From Tetradesmus obliquus (lineage: Eukaryota > Chlorophyta > Chlorophyceae > Sphaeropleales > Scenedesmaceae): a stretch of 64,000 bases of DNA. The notes beneath the pieces were generated by a model. That model was not told the origin of the DNA. It saw only the letters and a list, made by a program, of their open reading frames with translations, and ran no database searches. The position numbers were made by a program, and so were the translations under genes. Shown one piece after another: positions 23,237 to 34,622 of the stretch; the stretch's first letter is position 1; each line of letters starts with the position of its first letter. The stretch covers positions 1,656,501 through 1,720,500 of the forward strand of contig CP126201.1 of the NCBI GenBank assembly GCA_030272155.1, given 5' to 3'.

Positions 23237-26200
23237 CTGATGTTCTAGATGCAGACGCAGCTGCTGCTTGTCCTCACTCACCGCTCGCCATCCGTGTGAC
23301 GGCTCTGCTTTACCTGCAACCAACGCCAACTACCAAACCCACCCACAACCTCAATCCTTCTAACTGCAGGCCAAGGAGCCTGGGGCTCATGCCATCCCTT
23401 TCACCGCAGAGACCCGAGACTGCCCACACCTCTCTGACCTCATCTTGTCGCTGCCGTCCCTGCACATCATTGCAACAAACACAAATTCTCCCACTGCAGG
23501 CCAAGGAGCCTGGGGCTCGTGCCATCCCTTTCAGTGATGTATATGCCAAGTCAGAGGACAGGCCTCTGCTCAACCTGGAGACAACCACGATGAGCAAAGA
23601 CACAGCACGCATCGTGAACTACGTGTACTGCTTCATGCGCTTTTCCATCATCGCTGGGATGCACGTGGCGACCTTCTTTGTTGCACCAAAGTGAGCTGCT
23701 GCAGTTTTGTAGCGCCTATGTGTCACTTGAGCGTCATATTGAGTCAGCAAGGTGAACTACGCTTAAACTATGTCAGCCGTCAGGTTAGGAGCAGCTTGCG
23801 GCTGTTGAACGTGCAAGAAGAATGTCATTGTGTTTGGCAGGTCGCGCCTGCTGTTTTCGGCACGGCAGTGTTGCTGCACAGTGTGCTGCAGCACTTCCTG
23901 ACCTTATTTTGGACCCCCGCTCGGGTGTGGGCCCTATGCAAGGTTGCTGCAAGCACTTCACTGCAGCATCTACAGCCCATTTGAAGTATATTATGGTGTG
24001 CAATGTTGCCTACGCACCTGACTGAACCGCATATGATTGTGTTTGCTGCACCGCAGGTACTTCTCCTGGGGCAACCTGGGCATGGCCATGGGCGTGTACT
24101 GCGCCACAGGCATGCTGGGCATCACCTTCTGCTACCACAGGATGCTCACGCACAGGTGGGCGCAGGTTACTGAGCAACACAGCAACTATGCGCTGGTGAC
24201 AGCAGCAGCACCAGCATCACTGGCAGTGTTGTGGCCAAGCGGCTGTGTCACTTGGTGCCAACAAAGGCTGCTGCCGGCTCACATGTCACAGCAGCAGCAC
24301 CACCAGCGCCACCGGATTCCTTCCTGCCAGCCTGTCTGCCGGCCTCGGCCGTCTTTCCAGTGGCCTCAAATGGCTGGAGCACAGCAGGCTCTAACACCAG
24401 CAGCACTTGCCACAAATGACTGACTGACTGGCTTCCTGACTGCCTGCTTTTCCGTGCAGGTCCTTCAAGTGCCCCAAGTGGCTGGAGTACACGTGTGCCT
24501 TCCTGGGAGCCAACTCAGGCCAGGGAGAGCCCATCGAGTGGTGAGGGGCCTGCATTGCAGTGCACTCTGGGCTGCGTGCAAGCTTGTGAAGCAATGCGGA
24601 GCTGCAAGGGGTCTGAGCAATACACCTGCTGTACATGTTATGCAGAGTAGTGGCAGGAGCCTTCAGCGCAGCTCCACTGCTAAGCAGCGCCACTGAAGCT
24701 GCTGTCTGTGGTTGCGAGGGAGACAGCTCAAGGTGACAGCTGGTGTCCTGTGCTTCGTTCGTTCCGCAGCCTAATGAGATGCTGCCCCGCTGTGCGTGCT
24801 GCTGCTGCTGCTGCTGCTGCTGCTGTCGCAGGGTGTCCACGCACCGCTACCACCACCTGCACTGCGACACCCCCCTGGACCCGCACTCGCCCTATGAGGG
24901 CTTCTGGTGGAGCCACATGGGCTGGCTGTTCAAGACTGAAGCTTCCTTGATCGACTACGCCAACGTGCAGGACCTGAAGGACCAGTTCTTCTACAAGTGC
25001 GTGTTACTTTTGGTCATTTTGTGTGTTATAACAGCCCCTATGAGGGCTTCTGGTGGAGCCACATGGGCTGGCTGTTCAAGACAGAGGCCTCCCTGATTGA
25101 CTACGCCAACGTGCAGGACCTGAAGGACCAGTTCTTCTACAAGTGCGTGTTACTTTTGGTCATTTTTTGTGTTATGACAAGTGTGCTAGGGCTTCTGGTG
25201 GAGCCACATGGGCTGGCTGTTCAAAAGCAAGTGCGTTGCGTTTATATGTGTGTCATGAAAGTCCCATGAAAGTCCCCATCAGGGCTTCTGGTGGAGCCAC
25301 ATGGGCTGGCTGTTCAAGACAGAGGCCTCCCATTGACTACGCTGAAGTGCAGGACCTGAAGGACCAGTTGTTCTACAAGTAGGTGTTACTTTTTGTCAGC
25401 TTGTGTGTTATAACGTGTGTTTGAGGGCTTCTGGTGAAGCCACATGGGCTGGCTGTTCAAGACGGAGGCTTCACTGATTGACTATGCCAACGTGCAGGAC
25501 CTGAAGGACCAGTTCTTCTACAAGTAGGTGTTACATCTATTTAAGATTTTCTGTTGTAAGTTGTATGTGTTTGCGACAGCTGATTGATCAAGCCAACGTG
25601 CAGGACCTCAAGGGGCAGTTCTTCTACTGGCGTGTGTTACTGTTAGTCAATTTGTATGTTACAACAGCTTGTGTAGCTTGTTGAACATCTACATAACAAT
25701 GTTACTCTGTCATGGTTGCAGGTTCCTGGAGATCGCCTTCCTGCCATGGCTGCTGGCCCTACCTCACCTAAACCCACTGTGGCGTTTGTAACACCTAAAT
25801 AACAATGTTACTCTGTCATTTTTGCAGGTTCCTGGAGATCGCCTTCCTGCCATGGCTGCTCGCCCTGAGGCCCTACCTGACCTACACGTACTGCGGCGGC
25901 TGGGCTGGGCTGGTGTGGAGCTATGCGGTGCCCATGGTGATCACCTGGCACTCAACTTTCCTGGTCAACAGCGCAGCACACGTATACGGCCGCCGGCCCT
26001 ATGAGACAGGTGCGGATGCTAGTCCAACATGTTACTATAACACGTTTAATGACAGTTCGAGATGCCCATGGTCATCACCTGGCACTCTCGCCTCTTGGGC
26101 ACTCCACCTTCCTTGTGAACAGCGCAGCACACGTGTACAGCCGCCGCCCCTATGAGACAGGTGCGGGGTTTGCTATTGTTGACGTGTATATGCATCAGTG

Positions 26201-27032
26201 ATGATAGCAGCATGCCGTGCCCATGGTCATCACATGGCACTCAACTTTCCTGGTGAGCAGCGCAGCACACGTGTACGGCCGCCGCCCGTACGAGACAGGT
26301 GAGTTGGCTGGAAGGAGGCACTTTTGCTGGGGCTAGTGCAGCGTGAGGCGTGTGCAAGGTGCATGGTAAACCTTCATGATGCTTTGCCGACACTTTCCGC
26401 CTGTTATCCTGCAGGCACACAGTAGCAATACGTCTATCACTGTTGCTTACAGGCCTGTAAGCCTAGGCCAGCATACTATGCCCATCATCTGCTGGACATG
26501 ATCAAGATGCCGCCAAGTATTTGCGCACAACCCAACCATGTGCTGTGCCTTGTTGCTGCTGCTGCTGCAGGTGACCTGTCCACCAACTGCTGGTGGGTGG
26601 CTGCCGTCAGCTGGGGAGAGGGATGGTGAGTGGTGGTGTCACGCTACGAGTATGTGTCACTGCAGTCCGTGACACTCAGACAGAAAGACGTGTTGCTTGC
26701 CTACATTGCATCTAATGTTGTAACAGGGCACGCCTCTGCATGTTTACACAAAGCTGCACCACCGTTGTACCATGCCCATGCATGTTTCAACTGGTCTGCG
26801 TAAACTTTGCTGCTGCTGCTGGTGCTGGTGCTGCAGGCACAACTCCCACCACGCCTTCCCCCAATCTGCTCGCCACGGCCTCGAGTGGTGGGAGATTGAC
26901 CTCACCTGGTACCTCATCTGCGGCTTGAAGGCAACGGGCTTGGCATGGGACGTGCACGTGCCCAGTGAGAAAGCAAAAGCGCTGAAGGCCAGGCAGGCAC
27001 AGCCAGTGAAGCTGACAGCCAAGTTTGAGTGA
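22844..27032 (+). CDS. Membrane fatty acid desaturase, FAD5/ADS (delta-9 acyl desaturase) type
   Basis: Eight exons: 22844-22975, 23500-23690, 24057-24155, 24460-24540, 24832-24996, 25828-26009, 26571-26625 and 26837-27032. They join to 366 aa. The three iron-binding histidine boxes are intact: HRMLTH (135-140), HRYHH (172-176) and HNSHH (303-307). Spacing and flanking text (ITFCYHRMLTH, STHRYHH, DPHSPYEGFWWSHMGWLF, WHNSHHAFP) match plant and algal FAD5/ADS enzymes. These place the first double bond in saturated C16 or C18 acyl chains, on plastid MGDG or on acyl-CoA. Hydrophobic spans lie around boxes 1 and 2 and at about 210-260. I see no clear transit peptide in the first 44 residues, so either the enzyme is not plastidial or an upstream exon is missed. 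Confidence 0.93.
23365..23405 (+). repeat. Upstream copy of desaturase exon 2 head
   Basis: A copy of the acceptor plus AKEPGAHAIPFT-like exon head lies at about 23,362-23,405, followed by intron sequence similar to that before the real exon at 23500. Confidence 0.85.
25030..25640 (+). repeat. Downstream copies of desaturase exon 5 tail
   Basis: Five tandem copies of the exon-5 tail plus donor and first part of the intron follow the real exon. The first (25,035-25,142) is nearly perfect: PYEGFWWSHMGW to DLKDQFFYK. The others, at about 25,188-25,230, 25,280-25,380, 25,425-25,526 and 25,577-25,630, are shorter or carry frameshifts. A single head copy of exon 6 (FLEIAFLPWLLAL) follows at 25,722-25,765. 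Confidence 0.92.
26055..26305 (+). repeat. Downstream copies of desaturase exon 6 tail
   Basis: Two copies at about 26,060-26,162 and 26,217-26,300 encode PMVITWHSTFLV-S-AAHVYGRRPYETG or variants, ending in a GTGCGG or GTGAGT donor. The first carries a short insertion that breaks the frame. Confidence 0.9.
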
Positions 27033-27064
27033 GCTGTCAGCAGCTGAAGTTGCTGGTGCTGCTG

Positions 27065-27265
27065 CTGGTGCAGGGCGGCGCATGCCCAGCGAGAAAGCCA
27101 AGGCACTGAAGGCCAGGCAGCCGGCGCTAGTAAAGCTGACAGCCAAGTTTGAGTAAGGCTGCTGCCAGCTGCGGACCGCAGCACTGCTGTTGTTGGTGCT
27201 GCGCGCAGTGAGCAGGCTAAGGCGGTGGAGGCCAGGCAGCTGCTGCTAGTGAAGCTCACGGGTGA
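27065..27265 (+). repeat. Copies of the desaturase terminal exon tail
   Basis: Beyond the stop codon the last 70-80 coding bases (PSEKAKALKARQ-----KLTAKFE) recur at about 27,078-27,156 and, shortened, at 27,208-27,262. Confidence 0.9.
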
Positions 27266-28370
27266 GCTTAAGCAAACGTGAAATGGTTAATGGGCTGTGG
27301 TGTGTGTAGATTGTGGTGTTTGGTGGGGCTTTGACCTATCATATTGTTCTTATTTGTTGCTTGTATTCATGGTTTGATGCATCCTCACCTGTTTGTGATG
27401 CACCTGTCATGGTGTGATGCTGATTTCAAGGCAGCCGCTGCGTTGGTGCACATAGATTCATGTATGCATGCATCATATGGTGCCCTCATATGGTTGCCGC
27501 TCAAGCACGTATGGCGGGCAAGTGCATTCTGCCCTTCAAGCTGCATTTGGTTTAAAGCAACAGTGTTGCCGTATTCTGTTGTTCATCTCCTTGCATTGCA
27601 CCTGCATGCGCATGCTTTCCATGACAAGCAGACATACGTCAGACAAGGTGTTGTACATTGTTGCGGTGTTCAACCTCACTGGGCAGCATGTGCCCTAAAC
27701 TCATGCACCATGTTCACAAGGGAAGTTGCCAGAAGTTCTACTGGTGTTCTGTAGAAACACATAGCTATGTGTTCATGTATGCATGTGACATGCAAGGCCA
27801 CGCAGGGCCATACACCTGGTTGCACATGAGATAATCTCATTGAGTCAATGCACATGCATGTTTGTCAGCATAGCGCATGCGCTGCACAGCATGGTTGTGT
27901 GCAGTCTGTTCATGTGTGTTTAGTTCAGTGTGAAACCGCAGATACAATTAAAACGACACAGGACCCCTGTTTGGTGTTGTGTTGCATCCGGCACAGTTCA
28001 TGTAACATTCAAGTTGTATCACCCAGTGCGTATCAGGTTGCTCATATCTTGGTCAGTGTGCAGACTTGTGGTGTGGCACACTCAACAGTGTCCTTTGGCA
28101 TTCGGTAGTGGCACTGCTGATGGCATACTAGCAGTCAAACTGTATAGTCAGACCTTTACAGCATTCTGGTGTCGCTGTTCAGTGCCGCTGGTGGTGCTTT
28201 TATCGTACGCTTGTTTACAGATCTGCTGATCACCGGTGATTGGTACCAAACACGAAAGTCGGGCCATTCTGTGATTTACTGGCGGTAGACAGCCCATGAT
28301 AACAGCCATAGGCCCACCCACAAGTAGCCAAACAAGGCTCAAGAGGCCGAGAGCATAGATAGATGGACCT
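27266..28370. other. Intergenic, nothing recognised
   Basis: The stretch lies between the 3' ends of two convergent genes. It is poor in CAG/CTG runs and shows no conserved frame or RNA. It should contain both transcript ends. Confidence 0.45.
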
Positions 28371-29137
28371 GGCAGGTGCTGCGCGCACGCGCCCTGCGCC
28401 ACACGCAACCCAGCAATCACTTGCCGGAGCCAGCTGCTTGTGCTGTCGGCTTCACGCACAGCTTGGGCCGCGTGACCATCAGGCCACACAGTCACAATGT
28501 GGACACGCGCCCTGCGCCACACCCACACCCAGCGCTTCTTGTGTCACTTGCCGGAGCCAGCTGCAGGTGCTGTCGGCTTCACGCACAGCTTGGGCCGTGT
28601 GACCATGAGGCTGCCTGGCAGCGCAGACACAGCACAAGCCCTGCACCACCCCCACCCCCAGCATCAACGAAAAGCGATCACTTGCCGGGGCCGGCCGCAT
28701 GTGCTGTTGGCTTCACACGCAGCTTCGGCTGTGTGACCATCAGGCTGCCTGGCAGCGCTGACACACGCCCTGCACCACGCTGCCCCCTGCAATCACTTTC
28801 CAGGACCAGCTTCAGCTGCGTGTGCTGTAACATGTTGGCTTCAAGCACAGCTTGGGCTGCGTCACCATCAGGCCACACAGCTGCAGTGTGCACACGCGCC
28901 CTGCACCACCCGCTTGCACAGCGGTCACTTGCCGGAGCCAGGTGCAGCTGCATGTGCTGTCGGCTTCACGCACAGCTTGGGCAGAGTCATGTCCAACAAG
29001 AATGATGCTGACACCCTCCTCCAGGCGTCACTTGCCGGACCCAGCTGCGTGTGCTGTTGGCTTCACGCACAGCTTCGGCTGTGTGACAATCAGGCTGCCT
29101 GGCATCGCTGACACACGCCCTGCACCAACCCTAGCAT
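28371..29137 (-). repeat. About six copies of the THUMPD1-like terminal exon tail
   Basis: Past the stop codon (in gene direction) the last coding segment (LPGSLMVT-PKLCVKPTAHAAGSGK with variants) is repeated near 29,034-29,125, 28,925-28,985, 28,800-28,890, 28,680-28,765, 28,552-28,640 and 28,420-28,500. Copies differ at a few positions and most keep the frame. One (28,985-29,035) carries a short unrelated insertion. Confidence 0.88.
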
Positions 29138-29433
29138 TCATTTGCCGGAGCCAGCTGCAGCCGCGTGTGCTGTCGGCTTCACGCACAGCTTGGGCCGTGT
29201 GACCATCAGGCTGCCTGGCAGCGCTGACACAGCACACGCCTGGTGGCCCACTAGGGGGAGCACCTCCAACATCACCACCACCTGCAGCAGCAGCAGCAGC
29301 AGCAGAACAAAGTTGTTAGAGCTCAGGTGAGTTGTTTAACGTTCTGGTTGGTTGGCAGGGTGCTGAGACTCATGCCTGATGGCTGAACAGGGGGCAGCAC
29401 CTCCAGCAACACCACCACCTGCAGCCGGCGGCA

Positions 29434-29473
<40 letters not shown>

Positions 29474-30356
29474 CAGGAGCAGCAGTAGCAGCAGCAGCAG
29501 AACGAAGTTGTTTGAGCTCAGGTATGTTGTTCAACATTCTGGTTGGTTAGCAGGGTGCTGACACAGCACATGCCTGGTGGCCCACCAGGGGCAGCACCTC
29601 CAACATCACCACCACCTGCAGCAGCAGCAGCAGGAGCAGCAGCAGCAGCAGCAGGAGCAGCAGCAGCAGCAGGAGCAGCAGCAGCAGCAGGAGCAGCAGC
29701 AGCAGCGACAGAAGAAAGGGGTTTGAGCTCAGGAGACCCAACATTCTGGTTGGTTAGCAGGGTGCTGACACAGCACACGCCTGGTGGCCCACCTCATTCA
29801 TTTGTTGTGCTTGCTTTGGCCAAACATCGACGACAAGCACAGCGTCAGCTGCTCAGCATCACCCCAGGCGGACATAGCAGCACTATGACCACCACCAGCT
29901 GCTGCTGCTGCCGCTGTCGCTGCTGTTGCCGCTGCTGTTGCTGCTGCTGTCACGTCTTCCTGCAAGCTTGCAGGACAGCAGTCAACCGCACCTGAAGCTG
30001 GCTGAGGTTCACTTTTGCGCCCCCGCATCACAGCAAACCCCAGCTGTTTCTGTCGCCGCCATCGCTGCTGCTGCTGATGCTGCTGCTGTTTATGTTTCTA
30101 TGGGCCAAGCTGCAGCGCACCTGTGGCTGGCTGAGGTTTACTTTTGCGCCCCCGCAGCCCTTGCAGCACTCCTGCACCGCTGCAACTGCAATGTTGATGG
30201 CTCGGCTCTTGTCAAGCGGCTCAGCTGCATCAACCTGCTGCTCCTGCTGCTGCTGTGCTGCAGCCTGGGTGGTGGAGCCCTGCTGCTGCTGTTTTGCTTT
30301 GCCTGCTGGCATCGTGCTGTCTCGGTTCTTGAACAAGACTGCAAAGTGCACAGGCC

Positions 30357-30391
<35 letters not shown>

Positions 30392-30947
30392 TGTTGTTGG
30401 GCATCACAGCTGCTGTTGCCAATGCTGCTGCAGTGTGCTGCGAGGTAGCTGCTGACAACTTTCTGTACTGCTGCCTCCAAAGCACTTGCAGCCATTGCGC
30501 ATGTTGTCTCAACGGGTGCAATGCGCTGGCAGAACCTGCAGCAGCAGCAGCAGCAGCAGCAGGCAAACACGCAGCACACCATCAGCAGAAGCTCTGACTT
30601 ACCAAGTTGTGGCACAGCTTCATGCTCTCTTGTAGCGTGGAAGCTGTGACATACATCGCACTACTGGCATCAAGTAAAAGAGCTGCACACGCTGCTCCCA
30701 GATTAGCGTCCCAAGAGGAAAGTCTGTAACAGCAAAATTGCTTAACATATCCTGCAGGCAAATACAGCAAGCCAGTCACGCCTCTATGCAGACAGTGCAG
30801 CTCTCAAACAGCTCAGCAGCAGCAGCTGCACTGACAGCAGCAGCAGCAGCAGCAGCAACTGTCGCCTCACCTCGGCCGCTGCATGCTTCCAGCCTCCAGC
30901 CGCGCCAGGACCTCTGCCACCACAGCAGCAGGCTGCACAGCCACCTC

Positions 30948-30981
<34 letters not shown>

Positions 30982-32029
30982 AGCGCGATGACCACCAGGC
31001 CCCTGCAGCCGACCTTCACCAGCTGCAGCTTGACGCCGCCTGCAGCACCAGCATGCACAGCTGATGTGTAGATTCGTTCTTATACAGCAACAGCAGCACT
31101 TGTTGAGCAGCATGTGAGGGGGTAAGCAGTTGTTGCAGCACCAGCCTTCAACCTGTCAACAGCACACTGGGGCTGGCACTGGGGACATGATGCCCCCAGT
31201 GGCGCAGTTGCTGGCGTGTGATGCTGCATGTGCCTGCAAACAGCACCGAAACCAGACTGTGGTCCTAGTTGTGGCAACAACTGCCTTGACCAGAAACGGT
31301 GCTGCTCACCTGGCAGCACTGCCCCGAGCATGTTCAGCAGCTCCTTGGTGGCGCTGCTCTACTGATGCCAAGGGCAATTAAGCTAAGACGCGGGGCAGCT
31401 GCACTGGCTTGGCATCAGTGGCTCTGGTAGACAAATGGATTGCGTCTAGCATGCTCCTAATGGCACACTTGAAGCTGGACACAACTGAACATGTCACCAA
31501 AACCCCACCCAGCCCCACCCAAAGTGGCTGCGGAAAGAAGCCGCTGCTCACCTGACAGCACGGCTTTGAGCATGTCCAGCAGCTGCTTTGTGGTGCCGCC
31601 CAAACCCAACCCTCAAGACAAATTTACCGGCTTGTTCTCACAGCTGTGCCAATCAGTGCACTGCTGCTCACCTGGCAGCACTGCCTTGAGCATGTCCAGC
31701 AGCTCCTTAGTGGCGCTGTTGCTGCGCTTGAAGTCACACATGCCAATAAACCCCGAGCAGCCTGCCAGCACTGCATCGGCTGCAGCATAGCTGTAGCGCC
31801 CCACTCGCTCCGCTGCTGCTGCTGCTCCTTCTCCTCCTCCTTCCTCGCCACCCGATGCATCGCCGCTGTCTGCTCCTGCTGTTGAGCTGCTGTGGAGTTT
31901 GCTTTGCTTGTGCTTTTTGGGTGCTGGCAGCGGCGGCGCTGGCCGCCGCATCTGAGCTTCTGCTGCTTGTTTGAGCTGCTCCAGGTAAGTGCTGCCCTTC
32001 TCGGCAGTTCTTGCAGCTGCTGCTGACAT
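29138..32029 (-). CDS. THUMPD1/Tan1-like THUMP-domain protein
   Basis: Five exons: 32029-31672, 31039-30871, 30723-30603, 30525-30121 and 29281-29138. They join to 398 aa. Landmarks: GCSGFIGMCDFKR (about 90-102), like the G-x-x-G-[FI]-x-x-[TM]-C start of the family; RIAPVETTC (217-225), matching the family's [LI]-x-P-[VI]-x-x-TC motif; FAVLFKNRDST; and KVNLSQPQVVVMLEVLPLVG, matching the family's VDL-NP-YTVVVE strand. In yeast and humans Tan1/THUMPD1 is the RNA-binding adaptor for the Kre33/NAT10 acetyltransferase that makes N4-acetylcytidine in tRNA-Ser and tRNA-Leu. Long Gln tracts interrupt the THUMP region at two places. It is divergent, so the assignment rests on the motif order. It is convergent with the desaturase and head-to-head with PEX2. 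Confidence 0.8.
29285..30120 (-). repeat. Exon copies in the last intron of the THUMPD1-like gene
   Basis: Copies of the exon-5 head (VVVMLEVLPLVGHQACAVS or fragments) lie at about 29,365-29,420, 29,560-29,620 and 29,755-29,795. A tail copy of exon 4 (AKVNLSQ-Q plus donor) lies at 29,988-30,025. The head copies are separated by (CAG)n tracts that read CTG in gene sense. Confidence 0.82.
31305..31610 (-). repeat. Downstream copies of THUMPD1-like exon 1 tail
   Basis: Two copies of the exon-1 tail (ATKELL-ML-AVLPG plus GTGAGC donor) lie at about 31,308-31,355 and 31,550-31,600, in the first intron. Confidence 0.88.
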
Positions 32030-32556
32030 TGTGGAGCGATAAGAATAGCCTAGCCGTAATGCTGCACTAATTGGTTGGTTTGCTTGGTCACAGAGTGAAA
32101 TATCTTGTGCTGGCTGGCAGTGGCTGCAGCAGCAGCTGCTGCTGGAACAGAAGAGCGGCTGCAAGCACCTTAGAGTAGCAGCAGGGCACACTGGTACATT
32201 CACTATCTCAGAAGTTGTACCTAGAGTGCCCTGTCACACATACAACAAGGGCATGAAAGCAGTGCACTGCCACCTTTGAAAGCAGGCTGTCATTGTCAGT
32301 CAGTCCCGCTCCGCAAGAACCCCAACCACAGCTAACAGACACGAAAACGGTTGCGAAACAGCAAAAATGTCAAACAATTACGTTTTCATGTTATTACTGG
32401 CTATGCTATGTTTGTTCATCACCTGTTGCCAACTCAGCACAGCTGTCGAGCGATGTAAACAAGGTTCGCCTCGATCATTGTTAGTTCCAGCGGCCTCGAA
32501 CACAAAGGTCAAACCATAAGTATTTGAAGGAGTTGCAGCAAACGCTGGAGCTCAGC
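32030..32556. promoter_or_regulatory. Shared 5' region of the THUMPD1-like / PEX2 head-to-head pair
   Basis: About 0.5 kb separates the two putative start codons. It is noticeably more A/T-rich from 32,200 to 32,520 than its surroundings. I see no specific promoter element. A 49-codon hydrophobic frame (32,367-32,515) lies here but has no support. Confidence 0.45.
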
Positions 32557-33469
32557 ATGGAGCTGGGTGCCACATTGCCTGCAGCACTGCACAGCCCTGC
32601 TGCAGAGGCATGGCAAGTCGAGTTTGCCAAGATGCTGTCGGAGCTAGAGAGGTTGTCTAAGTGAGTAAGGCAACTCACAACTGTAGTCATACGTGTTTCG
32701 TGCAGTTCCACAGCTGTTGGGTGCCAGGCAGCAGCTGCAGCTGCAATGGTGCAGCCTGGCGGAAGAGTGTGAAACTGCTAGCATAGCAGCTGTTGGCCGC
32801 TTGATCAAGCTGGTCACCCTCATGTGCAAGGTTATGACCTTGCCACAGCATGGCCTGGCAGCAGCAGGAGCTGCTGCAGCCAACGCCACGTGCTTGCAGG
32901 AACTTGATGCAGTCTGCTTTGCTAGCACTGCGTCTATCAGCAAGTGAGGCATCCATGCAGTGCACCTTGAAGCGCGTAGGCTGCATCACCAACACCAGCG
33001 CAACACCAGCGCACCACTATCCAGCACCCATAGCAACCACATGCAATGCAGGCAGTTGCTCACATGCACTCTCCATGCCCCTGCTGCTGCTGCTGCTACC
33101 GCAGTACGCAGCTGCCACCGTGGCCGCTGCGTGTGCTGCGCAGCAGCCAGCTGGACACACCCAATCACACGTGCACGCACACCTGCGTCTCACGTACTTG
33201 TCATGTTTGTCACTGCTGCTGCTGATGATGCTGATGCTGCTGCTGATGCTACCACAGTACGCAGCTGGCGCCCTGGCCGCTGCGTGTGTTGCGCAGCAGC
33301 CAGCTGGACGCGCAGCGGCTGGACGCTGAGCTGACCACCATGCTGCAGGAGCAGTTCATGGCAGCCTTCACGCTGTTCCAGTCAGTGAGTATTTTGCCTT
33401 TGTGGGGTGTCTGAGTGGTTATCAATGGCCGATGGGTGACCAGCACTTGGTGTTCCAGCAGCAGCAACA

Positions 33470-33502
<33 letters not shown>

Positions 33503-34013
33503 TGCTGCACCTCATGGCAGCGTTTGCGCTGTCGGGCTCAGCAAGGCGTGTGGCCTGCAAGGTATGGCACGCAGATGCTGAGCTGACCACCATGCTGCAG
33601 GAGCAGTTCATGGCAGCCTTCACGCTGTTCCAGCCAGTAAGTTGTGTCGCTATGTTGTGCTGTTTCTAGTCTTCCTTAGCAGATGCTGGGTGGCCTGCAT
33701 GTGGCGCTCCAGCAGCAGCAGTAGCAGAAGCCAGCTGGATGCTGCAGTTCTTGGCAGTGTGTGTTGGCAGAATTGCAATGTCTTGCTCAGCAAGGCCTGT
33801 GGCCTGCATGGCGCGGTGGTCATGGGCTTGATGCGCAGCTGACCACCATGCTGCAGCAGCAGTTCATGGCAGCGTTCACACTCTTCCAGCCGGTGAGTTG
33901 CTAATTTGGGCGCCATTCATGGTGTGGTGCTACAGCAGCCACGGCTGCAGCAGCTTCTGCAGCATGGCACGGTTGTCGACTGGTGATAGCCCTGCATGAT
34001 GCTCACAGCGGTC

Positions 34014-34044
<31 letters not shown>

Positions 34045-34587
34045 TGCTGCAGGGCCGCATCTCCAACCTGGCACCAGAGCTGAACCTGCTGCTGGCGGGC
34101 CTGGTGAGGCAGCACTGCTCAGCTGTGTGCAGCAGAAGGCAGCAGCAGCGCAGTCTGCAGAACTTTGTTTCGCAGCAACCTTTTGGTGCTTTTGCAGTGA
34201 CATGCCGCCACCCCAGCTTGCAACCAGGTGTGCAGTGTCACAGCTGCGGATACGAGAATACAAGTAGACACAGGGCTGCATTGCGCACGCATTTCGGCAT
34301 CGTTCGCAACACCCAGCCGTTGTTGCTGCTGTGTTTTGTTTTGCCCTTGTTGCTGCTCAGGTCTACTGGCTTTCTATCTGGCAGGGCAAGGCCACACCCG
34401 GCAGCGAGCTGATGGTTGTCTGGTAGCTTTCATTGCCAGAGCATATGACAGGGCTGCTGCTGCTGCTTCTGTTGTTGCACGGCTGTATTGCTGCTCAGGT
34501 CTACTGGCTGTCCATTTGGCAGGGCAGGGCGACGCCAGGCAGCGAGCTGATGAACCTGCGCTACAGGAATGAGCACGCCATGGAGGC

Positions 34588-34622
<35 letters not shown>

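Noticed and set aside
27340-28230. Plus-strand frames of 76-136 codons between the desaturase and the THUMPD1-like gene
   Set aside because: They lack any conserved motif, overlap each other in different frames and lie where two 3' UTRs should be.
32367-32515. 49-codon hydrophobic frame upstream of PEX2, like a small secreted peptide
   Set aside because: It is too short, has no homologue I recognise, and lies in the A/T-rich region between two head-to-head genes.
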